A stretch of DNA of 64,000 nucleotides from Eudromia elegans. Its lineage: Eukaryota > Chordata > Aves > Tinamiformes > Tinamidae. Under the pieces are notes generated by a model. It saw only the letters and a list, made by a program, of their open reading frames with translations, did not search any database and was not told the origin of the DNA. The position numbers were made by a program, and so were the translations under genes. Location: positions 1,600,135-1,664,134 of the forward strand of contig PTEX01000119.1 of NCBI GenBank assembly GCA_003342815.1, written 5' to 3'. Positions within the stretch are counted from its first letter, which is position 1, and each line of letters opens with the position of its first letter. Of this stretch, positions 26,200 to 37,773 are shown one piece after another.

Positions 26200-27200
26200 G
26201 GGGCGGCCGCTCGCGTGCTTGCGAGCCCTGGCTGCCCGTGGGTCGTCCCGAGGAGAGCGCAGGGCGGCGAGCGGACACGTGGGAGCGCGGAGCACCCATC
26301 ACCGGTGCCGCGCTCGCCTGGGCCCAGAGGCAGAGCCGGCGGGGGCAGCAAGGTGCCGCTGGAGAATAAACCACAAGAAAAAAGCCACCATGCTCTACTC
26401 TGCTGCTACCGGCCTCCTTCTCTGCCCATCCCTCCCAGACGAAAGAGAATGAAAATAAACAAATAAAAAAACTCTCCTGGGGTCCTAGGGCTCTAAAGAA
26501 TCCGTGGGTCTTCCCAGGGAAATGGACACAAGCAGCCAAATTTACCCCTTGCCCAATTCCTCCTGTCCCGGCCCAAGGTTTATTCCTACTAAAGGCAGGC
26601 GCCCCATTGCTCAGGCTTCCCATGCGGCTGGCGGCAGCAAGTGCTCCGAGGGTGATGCCTCTTCCCAAGTCTGCAACCCGTGGTGACACCAGGCTGTGCA
26701 TTAATGCATCCAACAGGAATTTCTGACCAAGGCCTCACGTTGCCTTTGACTTCTGCAAAACTAAGTATTCCTCCAGTGTCAGTGCACAGCCCTGCCAATG
26801 AGCAGCAGCACCACGTGTGAGGAGACGGGTTCCCAATCCCTCGCGGGTTTCCTGCTCCTTTCAGGGCGGGGCAAGGGGCAGTGGCTGCAAACACGCTCTG
26901 GGCGGTATAAAGCCTCCCTCCCTCCTCAGGGCTGCCCAGCTGGGCAAGGCGGCTGCCGAGCTGGCAGAGGGAGGCAGGGGAAGCCGGGAGCACCGCGCCA
27001 AAGCGGGCCCGGAGCCTCATGGTCGGCGGCGGTTCCTGTTCCCTCCCGCGTTTCCGAACCGCGGTGGATTTTGGCCTCTCTGAGCGCGGAGAGCGGAGCG
27101 GTGCCGTGTACACAGCGCGCTTCCCGCTGCCGGGAGCACTCGTCTCTGCCCTCCCGCCCAGCCACACCAGGAATGGTCTCCCCTTGACCACGCACGGGTC
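26200..27200. other. GC-rich block with an isolated TATAAAG
   Basis: The block is CpG-rich at 26200-26350 and 26860-27160. GGGCGGGGC near 26865 lies 40 bp before TATAAAG at 26906-26912 on the plus strand, an arrangement like a small promoter. No coding exon or splice pattern follows that I can defend. Confidence 0.25.
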
Positions 27201-27269
27201 TTCACTCGTGCTCTGAACGTGTTCTCATAATCCTCACTTTCACGGAAGAGGGTCCTCCAAGTAAAGTTT

Positions 27270-27600
27270 GTCTCTCATACCATGCTTTAAACTAAAATAA
27301 ACTGAGCCTATGCTAATCAGATACTGCTTAGCCTTACTACTCACTGTTGGCAGTAATAAGGTTGTTACATTTAGCTTTTTGGGCCCTGCTGGCAATAACA
27401 GGCATTAAATAATGACCAGAGTACTACCATCAGCTGCATACATTGAACTGCAATCATTTTTCCTTAGTGAGCAATACAGATTTCCCCAAATTCTCAAATA
27501 TGACACTTTCCAGAATAAAAATGACTTATTTTCAGACAATTAAAAGTAAAGATTTGCAGCACACTCACAGCATGCTCATTCAGCCTTTACAATGATGTCT
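27270..27600. promoter_or_regulatory. Candidate conserved non-coding element, TAAT-rich
   Basis: This is a 330-bp AT-rich tract with repeated homeodomain-type cores (GCTAATCAG, CAGTAATAAG, ATTAAATAATG) and one CAGCTG, lying just after a GC-rich block. It has no repeat signature. The call rests on composition. Confidence 0.25.
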
Positions 27601-28589
27601 CTGCCTTTAAAAGCAAGGAGAAAACCCAGCTTTCCCTTCCACATTTCTACCGGAGTGAGGATCCGTGGAGCTGGAGTGCAGCACGAGCTCCTTCTCAGCC
27701 TGTGAGATGCTTTTAACCTGCCTGTTTGTTTTGTGTGCACCCACTGCCAGCACCCGGACGTGAAATACACAGTCTGAAAGAGCTTGCAAGCACACCACGT
27801 GCTGAAGGTGTCCTGGAGGTCCCACAGCCGCCCCATTCCTAAGGGCCTCCCATGAGGGAAGGAGGATCCCTATACGCTTGCTCTTCTCTGGTGCTCTTCT
27901 CTAGGCATCTGCTCTTGGCTACTGTCAGAAACCAGAAATTAAGACCTTTGGTTCGGCTCGGTACCGTTAGATATTTTCCTGAACGTGCCCAAGAATCAAA
28001 GGATTTGACTCACAATTTCACTTACACAAAGGCTACAAAACACAGTTTGAATAGTTATATACTGTTACAAGATTATCTGCTAGGGAGAAAACACAGTATC
28101 TAAATAAAACCACAAAAACAAGCCATGGTGAGGATGTGTTACATTAGCTAATCCATCTTGCCAGTGTGCCGCACACCCTATACCTTTGCTGTGATTTATG
28201 TAAAGTAAACTTTAGCTTTAAATATTGCTGTAATACAGCATAGGAGATGCTAGCGTCATGACCTCCAGCCGGCATCTTAAGCATAAAAATTAAGATGAAA
28301 ACATTAAAAAACAGAAATGCATCGAAACCAAGTGTAAGCAGCTGGAAGGACATTGAAGCTTTAAGGAGTAGGTCACACATTAGAAGTAGCTTCATATTTC
28401 TTCTGTCAGGGGTTTCTTTGCACGCTAACAGTGTAGGTACCAGTAACAGCATCAAAGAGGGTACTCAGATGATCAAATGCAGTCTTGTTCAACATCACTT
28501 GTGTTTTTCCAGGCGTGTGGAGCCCATAGCTGCTTCTTGGAAGCAGAAAGTTGGTAAGGAGACACTGTCTTCAAACAGGAGAAGTGCTG

Positions 28590-28860
28590 GCAGCAGCACA
28601 CTTTAACAGGGATGATTATTACAGGCAATTAGGCTGCATAATTGCCCTAAGAGAGGAAATCATCTGCTGCTAAGAAACAAAGAAACCTTAGTTTCTAGTA
28701 GCAGCCCTACCAGCTGAGGTGCATTGCCCTGAAAAGCTTTCCCCATCATTTATATAAGTGTATTTGGTAACCTCAATTGCAGGCTATATTCAGTTTTCAT
28801 TTCAGTAAACAATATGCCCATGGCAGATTAAAATATTACTGCAAAAGCTGAATCAGGTGG
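28590..28860. promoter_or_regulatory. Candidate conserved non-coding element with paired TAAT palindrome
   Basis: The tract contains GGCAATTA (28624-28631) and its exact reverse complement TAATTGCC (28639-28646), 7 bp apart, which is a possible dimeric homeodomain site. AACAAAGAAAC, a SOX/FOX-like run, follows within 50 bp. Function is inference. Confidence 0.25.
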
Positions 28861-31800
28861 CTGCTTTCTACTGCACTTACCAGAAAAGGAAATTTTAGCT
28901 CCAGCTCCAGGAGAAAACCACAGCTTCTTAATTTTTCCCCTCATTGCCTGAATCTCCCTGCAGCTCTGGCTTGCTGGAAATCTGCCCGGCGACATGGCCA
29001 GCAGACGAATGGCTTGCTTGGTTTAGAGGAATTGCCTGGAAATGGGGAGCTTTCCTTTTGCTGGCTTAGTGCTGGTGGAGACCAAACCATAGGCAGACCC
29101 CTGGGAGGTCTGGGGCAGCTTGCCTGGACATTCCTGATCCTGCAGGAGAACTGGATGTGGGCCTGTGGGGGAGAAATGCAGGTTTGCCATGAGGGGAACT
29201 GGCTCTTGCAAAATGAAATGGCCAGTGCAGCTCGAGGGGTGATACCAGCACCTCTGGGAGCAGAGAGTGCTCCAGCACCACCTTGCACAGCCCTCCTGGG
29301 CCTCTTCTGCACGGACTTGTCATCCCAGTTAGCACTCTGCCCCTCGCTGGGAATGACACGCCGTGAGTCATTAGTAACGCGGGCGAAGGTGCGGCGGAGC
29401 CGGGCCAATGTTTGCCTCGCAAACACAGCACCACGCCGGGGCTCCGCTGCACTAACTGATCGTCCCAGCCCGACCTGCTGCAGCCCACGAGGCTGCCCAC
29501 AAGCCCTGGAGCTGACGTGCCAGGCAAGGGCCCCGTGGCTGCTGAGGCTGCTCCCGAGACCTTTGAAAGGGAAAGCCTCCTGCAAAAGGGGCTGTTCCGG
29601 AGCCCACAGCAAGCTTTGAGTGCACACCCTGACTTGGTGTCACTCAGAGCACTGAGGTCCTCCCGTCTCGCAGCCGCCTATCTCCATGGATCTTACAGGG
29701 CCTAGCTGTCATCACGAGCTCTGGTCCCATGGGATGCCTGGGCGGACGTCAGCCTCCTGGTTCATAAACTGTGCACAGAAATCCGTGCAGGGCTCCAGCG
29801 TTGTGACGGCGGGTGTGGGACATCTGCTTCGGCACCAGGGCTGCCTCTCCGGCTCTGCCGCTTCGGCAGAGGCCTCTGCCATGTCCGCGTGTGGCCCAGC
29901 TAAGGCGCTGCTCAGCTCCCCCTGCAAAACAAGCAGAGAGCACTGCATGCTTCTCCTTGTTTAGATACAGGATAACTAGATGTCAAAACTGTTACCCCAT
30001 CACTTTAGAGCTCACCTCACCACGTTGCCTTCGGGTGCTCTGCAAGACCAGCTCTTGCCCAACTCCTACTCCTTTGGGCTTGAGCAAATCCTGTCTCACC
30101 TCATCTGCTCCCGTACCTCGGTGCCAGGCCAAGAGCCCTCGACACCAGTGAGTTAGCAACTCTTGAGGAGAGGCGCCCTCTGTAAGCCTGGGCTCCATGG
30201 GTGGTGAACGAGGTGGGAGAATCTCCAAGTGTTGCTGCTGTTTTATCATTAAACGACCTGCCCAAGTGGGAGTGTTCAACAGAGACAGGTCTTCATAGCA
30301 CAGTAGCAAGGCTTTCTTTCTTATTACTCTTAAACATATATAGGTAGCCTATATATACATATAAACAAGACAAGTTCACAGATGGTGGCATCCTGGGAAT
30401 TCCACCCTGTAGCACCCTCTCTGTGGTAATTTGTCTTCTGACAAAAGACAGAGCAGAGCTTGTGGTTACAAAACACAGAAATGTTTATGTGCAAGATCTG
30501 AATCATCTTGCATCTCTTTGCATCTCACAGTGCTTTGCACTGTGCATCTCTACAGTGGAACACTTATTTATCAGGGACATATTCACATATGCACTATCAG
30601 GGTATAGAGCTTCTGTTAGGTAAGTGTCTTGTGTCTCTGATGTATTGTTAGCTCTTCTAAAGGTGCACCTGAACTATTTTATTAGTACCACTGGCACAGT
30701 TCATTGCTAGTATTTTTTATCTATTTAGATATTTTATCTGGCCAGTGCTGCATTCCTCTAGCGCTTTGCAGCACTTAGCTCCGTATTAGAAATTTTTCAC
30801 CTACTGCACATTAAGCTTGAGAAACTCACATCTTTAAGTAGAAGGAGAAAAAAAGCCCCTATGAAATCGAAGGGTGCATTAGCATCAGGATAAATACATG
30901 ACATCCTTCTCAATTAAGCAATATTTACATGTGTGCTGCAGGTCATACAGAGCAACAAGGTGCTTTAGAAATGATGTAAACAATGGGAACCAGCAGTGAT
31001 CTTCTCCATTTGATTGAATCAGTAAGCCAGCTTTGGGGTGGGGAAGTGCCTCTTTTTCCCTCCTTATTTTCCTCCTTCCTTCCCACGGGAGCCGCGCGGT
31101 CGGCCCACCTCTGTTTCCATGCACTGTGGGCCAGGTGGATGGAGAGACGGTGTGGGGCTCGTCCTGGCGTTCCGCAGCCAGCCCGCGGCTCCTGTTACAC
31201 GACACGGGGCCCCGGCACAATCGACGCATGTTTGCAGCCCCACAGGACCCGTCCCAGCTTCGCCAGCCGGGGACACGGCCGGAGCCAGCGAGGGAAGCGT
31301 GCCCGGCATGGAGCATGACGGCCCAGCGTCGGAGTATTTATCCCAAGTACCTTGGGAAAAGCAAAGTGCTCTCCTGGCCCTCTGCTTTTGGCTGCATCCA
31401 AGCGGCTCCCACAAAGGGGTGACCTGGGGCGGGCTGGAGCCGTCGATGATGATGGCGTGCGTCTTTCTTTGCAACGTGCAGACCCTTAAATGCAGAAACA
31501 CAGCCTGCAGGATGGAATTTGTTTTCCGTGTAGGTCTGCTTAAACCGGGGCAGTGACATGCAGAAATGCTGGACGTGGCAGATATTGGTGCTGGTGTCGG
31601 ATTTACCGCCTCCCGCTCAGTAGCTATCAGCTCCCACTATGCGAGAAGACACTTCACCAAGCACTCATCTGCACTAAAACACGCTCTGTGACATAGCCAC
31701 AATTTACCCAGGTGATTCAGCATGCTCCGTAATGTCTTCTCCTGGGGCACAGTCCTACTCATCCTTATGTCATCTGGAAATCATCCCCAAATACTGCATG

Positions 31801-32194
31801 CCATTAGGTCTATGAGGGCGGTCCCGCCACGCTGAGATGGGAGCAGAGGGAGATGGGGTCGGTCCCCATGGTGGCTCCCTGATGTGTCCCCACCACCCCA
31901 AGTCGCAGCCTGCGGGAGGCTCTCTAAGAAAGCAGAAGAGCTTTTCTCCAAGAGAAAAGGGGAGAACAGAAGGGCAGAGCACGAGTCACATCATGCAGGT
32001 AATATTAAATCACTCAGCAGGTCACCTGCTCTGCTGCCATAACTTTCTGTCCAAAATATAGAAAAAAAAGTCAGTTGTACATGCTATTACCAGGGTGCAC
32101 TCATAGTAACTATTCAGAGTCATAGTCTTGGAGTGATGATTGCTCCACAGAGAGCACTGGGCACACAGAGGGGAATAATTTTGTGTTCTTCCCA
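28861..32194. other. Intergenic sequence, no gene seen
   Basis: Moderately GC-rich between 29050 and 29960 and again at 31080-31460. No exon, domain or transposon is recognised. Confidence 0.6.
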
Positions 32195-32350
32195 TGCATA
32201 AAAATCTGAACATAAACATGGCAAATTAACTGTATGCCAGTACAGCAGGAGACTGGAGGAGCACTTATTGGATCTAATTATGCACTTAAAGATGCCAAAG
32301 CATTGAATTAATGCTTTACATGCACTCTAATATTTTGAATGTTGCATGCG
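32195..32350. promoter_or_regulatory. Candidate conserved non-coding element with AAAGCATT inverted repeat
   Basis: A perfect inverted repeat AAAGCATT / AATGCTTT (32297-32304 and 32310-32317) flanks GAATT. Around it are TCTAATTATGCAC and GTTGCATGCGC. The tract is AT-rich, non-tandem and typical in look of vertebrate developmental enhancers. Confidence 0.3.
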
Positions 32351-35300
32351 CAGACGTCTTGCTGCAGGACACTGAAGAATAACAGCAGCGCTCCCTCTTT
32401 CAGTGCGACATAATCACACATCAGGCACTCACTCAGCTTTCCCATCACCCCACCGTTGCTGACTCGGGTTTACCAAGTGCCCGAGGTACCTGCCGCGGTG
32501 GCCTGGATGAGGAAGGAGCAGGGATCCAAGACCACGCTCACAAAGGCCGTGGGGGAGCCTGGCTCCCGCTATCCACGCTCCCCGTGTGGCTGCACCTTCC
32601 ACCAAGCTCTGCTTTCGCTGCCACTGCCTAGGCACATGCCACGAATTCGAGATGCTGCAGACACGAAGCCCTGAGCACCATGACCTCCACGCGTGCCCCT
32701 ACAAGGAGTCCAACATTCGCACGTCCTTCTCCATACGTCCCTCTTGACCGCACACGTGATGACACTTGCTTCCAATGCTAAAATGTTTTCTCTGCACTTG
32801 ACACGCTGTAGCCTGGGCTCCCTTTGCTCCTTCCCTTGGATGACAGGCAGTCTGGGAGGTAACAGATTTGTTGACATGAATCACGGTTCCTTTACATATC
32901 TGACAGCCCTGCCATGGCATGTGTCCACTGTCAGTGCTTTTGCAGAGGCTGCTCCTTGCAGCACATGGGTTAATTCAAGCAGACTCCACCTGTAATCAAA
33001 TCTCCAACAGTTTTGCAAAATTTTAAGCCTGCAAGAGCTTTCCTTCCCCAAGCTATAAGCACTTTTGGAGCAGGTCTCCTGGCAGATGCACAAATTTTAT
33101 GCCCACCTGATTCCATGCAACTTCCTGCCTACCTCTAATACACTTTTTATTATCTTCCTTTCCATACTTCCGACTCAAGCCCAGAGAAAAAGCTTTGTTT
33201 TCAGCAACTGTGTCCTGTGTGCCAATGGGCATTTGTAGGCTGATGAGAAGATAAGGCAGTTAACTCAGTACAGTACATACTAAAAGGATCAGGTATCTAA
33301 GGCAGAGATCAGCATCTATAGCTACAAGAGAGGAAAGTATAGTTGATGTGCAGAAGTGCAACAGGAGGAAAACAGAATTAAGGGAAAGAAATAGACAACA
33401 TACAAGGGGAAATTCCTGTCACTCAGTATAGACAGATGGGGTAACAGATACTCAGACAAAGAAATGTAAACCCAAGAAATCTAAATTGCTCAGTTGCTCA
33501 AGAAATCTAAAATGAAGCTATATTCATCACTGAGCACAAAACTGCATTCACAGAAACACAGACAGGACGAGCTAAGTGGTGTAATTGCCTGTGGCTGTGA
33601 CATTGAAATGCTCAGTTTGGATCCCTCAGTGTCTCCCAAGTGCAGGGCTTCGGGCACGGCCCTCCTTGGCTACAAGGGACCTCCTGGTTAACACCTGCAC
33701 CCGCGTGAGGACCGTGCCGCCCTGCCTCCATGGGCTCCTCTGGGGTCACCCACCTCCCTGACGCGCCCGCTGTGGCTTCTTCCCAAAATATTTTTTTCTG
33801 CTTTTAACCAAACCTCCCTTTTTCCTCTGTCCCCCAGCAAAACATTGGCACATTTCCCATGGCTCCACCACCTCTCCCTCTGCTCATCACTCCGATCCCA
33901 CCATGGGAAGCAGACCTTCACAAGCACAGCCCGACTGCCTCGCTTCAAGGAGCCATCACCTGCTAAACCTGGGACCTGGCACCTGCAGGACCTGGGGGTC
34001 CTGCCCCCCACTCGGCTGGTTCCCCTCCTGGCATTCCCTTAGCACTGGCCATCAGGAAACTCCTGAGGTGGCCACCTGTAAACGCAGGTGTCCCGGGACG
34101 CGATCCCAGGGGCAGACCTCCCAGCAGGGTTTGCTGGCGCCGTGGACCCTCAGCAGCCCTGGCTGAGCATGGAGAGGCAAAGGCTCCTTGTATCAGTGGA
34201 TACCAGCTGCCGAATGTTTGCTGCATTGAGTAGTGTGGGTCGCTGGAAATACTTGCAGCAGTACATAGCTTGCAAGTTATAACTGTCTTTGTTTGCAGAG
34301 TAGTATTAATAACATTTCCAGGCTGACTTGGGTTTAATACTATTTGTGCTGCACTGCATCTGCATAGAGCCAGAAGGGACTACAGCAGAACTGTATGGTC
34401 ACTACAAGAAGTAACTGGGAACATCTAGTAAGGCTCAGGCGTCCCAGGGCTATGGGAGAGGCCAAGGTCACCCTGCCGTCTTCCGAGGGCCTGAGGCAAT
34501 GTCCTCACACGGGTATTTTGGCCTTGCTGCAGCAGTCTCCTGGCTTGCTGCGCAGCGTGCTGACTCCGTGCGGGCTGCAAGGGTGAACCTGCTACCAGGT
34601 GCCTGTGCCTGCAGCCTCAGGCACGGAGCCTTCCATACGCTCCCCTGCGGAAAGTGCTGCACCTGCCTGGGAGCTTCCTTCGGCCTTATTTGCTCAGCCG
34701 CTTGTTTGAACAACTCAAGGCTGCAAAGTGCTACTCTTACTTAGCTGGAAAGTTGACTTCAGGACATTTCTTCTTAATCTGTTTTTGGCTCAGCATTCTG
34801 AGAGCAAAGAGCAGAATTCTCTTTCCTAGCTGTAAAACCACTATAAAGAAGTCTGCATTAGCTCATGCAAAGATATAAAACATCTAATAAAGCAACCAGA
34901 CTTGATATTTTCTGCATAAGACAATGGCCTTAAAAAGAAAAACAAAATCAGTTTCTACTGGTTTAGATTCCAGCTCCCAGAGCAGCTTTTAATGCAGCTC
35001 TTGGAGCAGTTTTTACTGCAGCTCCTGGAGCAGGTTTTTTCCCTTCTCCGAGCAGGGTTTGAGAGGAGACAGTCGGTGGGCGCAGGAGACTACATGGAAA
35101 CAGGGTTGTGTAGCGAGCTCTCCACCGCAAGCGTGTGACGGTGCGCTCCGTGCACCGCTCCGTGCACCGCAGGAACCGTCCCAGCCTGAGCACCGGGCCG
35201 GAGGCTGCGGCGTGGGCACCCGGGCATGGCAGCAGCGCGGCTCCCTGCCCGCACGCGGAGGGACGAGCGCCACGGCCGCCTTGGTGCTGCTGCAGCACCA

Positions 35301-35689
35301 GTGCTGACCGCACGGCGCAGGGAGGGAGGCCAGCGCCTGGGGAGGGTGCTTTCCCTTCGAGCACGAGGCAAGATCCGTTCACCCCATTAACTTTCACTGA
35401 CAGGATCTCTGAAAAAAGGGCCAGGCCATTCTTAGAGTGTTTTGAACTAATTCGAAGTTGTCCTGCAATTAAGTTGCACAAAATTGCCTTCTGGAGTGAC
35501 AGCTCCTATTGTCCCAGCATATGGCCATCAGAGAGCAGCTTGCGGCAGATGTGATGTTTATTCAGCATGAGCAAGCTTGAGATTTAACTATGTCACTCCA
35601 ATCAAAGCAAACACTAGATGTTTTTGACATCTCATGGTTCTGCAGAGCCCCCTCCCACCGTGGTGAAGCTGGGACCACAGCAGCTCTGA
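32351..35689. other. Intergenic sequence downstream of GADD45G
   Basis: It contains the 24-bp repeat at 34971-35042 and a CpG-rich patch at 35110-35330. A stretch near 34365-34430 faintly resembles an old CR1/L3-type 3' end, but it is too weak to call. Confidence 0.55.
34971..35042 (+). repeat. Three-copy 24-bp tandem repeat
   Basis: CAGCTCYYRGAGCAG followed by a T-rich spacer occurs three times in a row at 24-bp spacing. It is diverged and lies 1 kb past the GADD45G polyadenylation site. Confidence 0.75.
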
Positions 35690-35920
35690 CCACGCAAGCC
35701 ACATTTAGCAACTAATGATGTAATTTACTGGAGGTCTGTATTCCAGAAATCCATGTTTCTAACATGCATTGTGTTCCTGCTGCAGACTACAAAGGCCACC
35801 TACTACAATAGCCAAGCTCATTAGGCATGCAGCTCCTCAGTCTCACAAGCTGTTGCGATAAGCAGCTGTTGCAAGAGGGCAAAGGGTTGAATTATCAGCT
35901 TGGAAAGCAGAGCTCTTCAT
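35690..35920. promoter_or_regulatory. Candidate proximal 3' enhancer of GADD45G
   Basis: This AT-balanced stretch starts about 150 bp past the GADD45G polyadenylation region. It carries AGCTGTTGC twice (35848-35856 and 35864-35872); the second copy overlaps a CAGCTG E-box at 35863-35868. It also has TAAT-type homeodomain motifs and no repeat signature. Gadd45g is a known target of proneural bHLH factors, which bind CAGCTG; the enhancer call is inference. Confidence 0.3.
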
Positions 35921-36059
35921 TCAGCCAGCCCAGCAGAGAAAGTATTTCACCAATAATTCCACTACCATGGGATATACCTCAAACTACAGCACATGAGTAA
36001 AACATCACCAGCATTTTAGTGACGTGCTTCCCCACCCAGTAAGCAAGACACTCCCAGAA

Positions 36060-36623
36060 ATTAATTGTCAAAAATTTATTATGAAAGCTTCAATAGCAGC
36101 AAATTCAGTAAAAATTATTGCATTATTAAACTAGTTCTGCAGAGCGGCCCAGAGGCCTGTTAAAGTCCATCTGCATAAGAGTCTCTGTATTTGTCTCAAT
36201 GACCAGTCTTGAGTAGTCCATCAAATATGGAAACTTTCCTTCTTCATGTTCTGTAGAGAGCACCAACAGTTCCTGGGTAGAGCATCCTGCCCAGTCCTCC
36301 TGTAAAGTTTTGGCCCACTTCCTCCAGCCTTCTCCGCCTTCCAATACAGCTCCACTCAACCAGGAAGCTTGCAATACTTCTTTCAGTCCCATGGCACGTC
36401 AGCCTCTCCGCTGCTGCAGCCTTGCAGGGCTCACTGCTGGAGCGAGCTGGTCGTTTTCTTTCTCCTCTGTAAGAGCCCACTGTGTGCCAGTCTGAGCGAC
36501 TTTAATCCAGTCTCTTGACCAGGCTAATCCATGGAATCAGCAGCTTGTTGCACACCTTGGTGAGCCAACACCACATGGAGAATGCAACAAAGGTTTCAGC
36601 CTCCCCAGAACACCGGGTCACCG
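36060..36623 (-). other. GADD45G: GADD45G 3' UTR
   Basis: About 560 nt follow the TGA up to the polyadenylation region. The length is typical for the family. I saw no ATTTA AU-rich element on the minus strand in this interval. The distal end is an estimate, set by the AATAAA signal. Confidence 0.7.
36075..36080 (-). terminator. GADD45G: Polyadenylation signal AATAAA for GADD45G
   Basis: Plus-strand TTTATT is AATAAA on the minus strand, about 545 nt past the stop codon. Cleavage would fall 10-30 nt further on, near 36045-36065. It is the only canonical hexamer I saw in the right place. Confidence 0.75.
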
Positions 36624-37611
36624 TCACTCGGGCAGGGCAATAGTTGGCACCCAGTCATTGACATTTCGGCTCTCTTCACAAAACAAGTTCAGCTTTTCCA
36701 GAGCTGGGTCCTTCCAGCCTTTCTCATTTGGGTTCTGCCAGGGGAAAGAAAGTTGCACACCGTAAGTACAGCCTGAAAGCTGAAGTCACCGCAGTATTTT
36801 CAGAAGCATTAGCATAAGCAGCAAATTACTGAACTGGCTTCTCTGGCCCAGCAGAGGCAGTGCAGGCAGCAGAGGGGTTACCCCTGGGAGCAACAGGCTC
36901 CACGAGACGTGCAGCCTGATGGAGCAGCTCTCTTTCTGCACAGCACCCCCCAGCCCCTTGCCTTGCCCCAGGGGGTGTAAGGGCTCAGCGCTCTGCAGGG
37001 TGGACAGCGCAGGGGACACGCACCGTGATGAGGATGCAGTGCAGGTCCCGCGGCTCGCCGGACTCCTCGCTGGGCCCCACGATGGCCGCCAGCTTGGGCA
37101 CGTCGCTCACCCGCACGATGTCGATGTCGTTCTCGCAGCAGAACGCCTGGATGAGGGTGAAGTGGATCTGCAGCGCGATGTCCCCCTCGTCCTCCTCGTC
37201 CGCGGCCAGCACGCAGAAGGCCACGTTGTCCGGGTCGCTGCACGGGGAGGAAGGAGCAGCGCGTTAGTCCTGGCGGGCCGCGGGCACCGGCGGGCCCCCT
37301 CCCCGTGCCCTCCCGATACTCACACATTCATCAGCTTGGCCGACTCGTACACGCCGGCCGTGAGGCAGCCGCGCCGCTGCGCCGACACCAGCAGCTCGTG
37401 GAGGGCCTTGCCGGCGCCCTGCATCCTGCAAACGAGAGGGCGCCGAGTCAGCGCGGCTCGCCAACCGCCGCCAACCGTCACCGACCGCCGCCAACCGTCG
37501 CCAACCGTCACCGACCGTCACCGACCGTCACCGACCGCCCCGCCCGAGCCACACTCACCGGTCGTGGCCCTCGGGCATGGGCTCCTGTCCGTGCACTTCC
37601 TCCAGAGTCAT
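36624..37611 (-). CDS. GADD45G: GADD45G, growth arrest and DNA-damage-inducible protein gamma, four exons, complete
   Basis: Coding exons on the minus strand are 37611-37559 (53 nt), 37425-37324 (102 nt), 37237-37024 (214 nt) and 36734-36624 (111 nt with TGA). All three introns (133, 86 and 289 bp) are GT-AG, and the sum is 480 nt, or 159 residues, the usual GADD45G length. The protein opens MTLEEVHGQ, has [12 protein letters not shown] from residue 19, the acidic patch DEEDEGD at 65-71, [11 protein letters not shown] at 85-95, and ends [12 protein letters not shown]. That ending separates gamma from the alpha and beta paralogues. The family adopts the L7Ae/L30e/S12e-like fold, forms dimers, binds MTK1/MEKK4 upstream of p38/JNK, and interacts with CDK1-cyclin B, PCNA and p21 (family knowledge). 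The ATG at 37611-37609 has A at -3 and A at +4. Residue 99 is proline where human has glutamine, a small difference. No frameshift or premature stop is visible. No other gene lies in the window. Confidence 0.97.
37461..37540. repeat. Decamer tandem repeat filling GADD45G intron 1
   Basis: Eight 10-bp units of the form CCRACCGYCR (for example CCGACCGTCA, CCAACCGTCG) occupy 80 of the 133 bp of intron 1. The intron keeps its GT donor at 37558 and AG acceptor at 37427-37426. Copy number is likely to vary between individuals or species, but this cannot be judged from one sequence. Confidence 0.85.
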
Positions 37612-37690
37612 AATAACAGCGAGCGGCTCCGCGGCACCTCGGCAGCTCCGCTCAGCTCCGCTCCGCTCACGCTCGCCGGGCGCTCTGAAG
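37612..37690 (-). other. GADD45G: GADD45G 5' UTR and probable transcription start
   Basis: The interval between the start codon and the expected start point about 30 nt downstream of the TATA box is roughly 75 nt. The exact start base is inferred from TATA spacing and not observed. The leader is GC-rich with repeated GCTCCGCT-like elements and shows no upstream ATG on the minus strand that I could find. Confidence 0.6.
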
Positions 37691-37711
37691 AGGCACAGCC
37701 GCCGCCGCCGC

Positions 37712-37718
37712 CTTTATA
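37712..37718 (-). promoter_or_regulatory. GADD45G: TATA box of GADD45G
   Basis: The minus strand reads TATAAAG, flanked by GC-rich sequence, about 100 nt upstream of the start codon. A TATA box inside a CpG island fits an immediate-early, stress-inducible gene. Position and orientation match the coding exons. Confidence 0.85.
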
Positions 37719-37756
37719 GGGTGCGCGCGCGGCGCGGCGGCGCTCCGCGGCCTCCC

Positions 37757-37761
37757 ATTGG
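37757..37761 (-). promoter_or_regulatory. GADD45G: CCAAT box of GADD45G promoter
   Basis: The plus strand ATTGG is CCAAT on the minus strand, about 40 bp upstream of the TATA box. NF-Y is the usual binder of such boxes, and CCAAT boxes are used in the related GADD45A promoter; use here is inference. Confidence 0.6.
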
Positions 37762-37773
37762 TCAACAAGGGAA

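Noticed and set aside
29853..29871. Perfect 8-bp hairpin CTCTGCCG-CTT-CGGCAGAG
   Set aside because: A stem this short is expected by chance in GC-rich DNA of this length, and nothing around it suggests an RNA gene.
34365..34430. Possible ancient CR1/L3-type fragment (AGAGCCAGAAGGGACT)
   Set aside because: The match is a short phrase with no supporting sequence on either side.
36919..37719. 266-codon open frame on the plus strand across GADD45G
   Set aside because: It is antisense to exons 1-3 and runs through introns. It reflects the CpG island and intron 1 repeat, not a gene.
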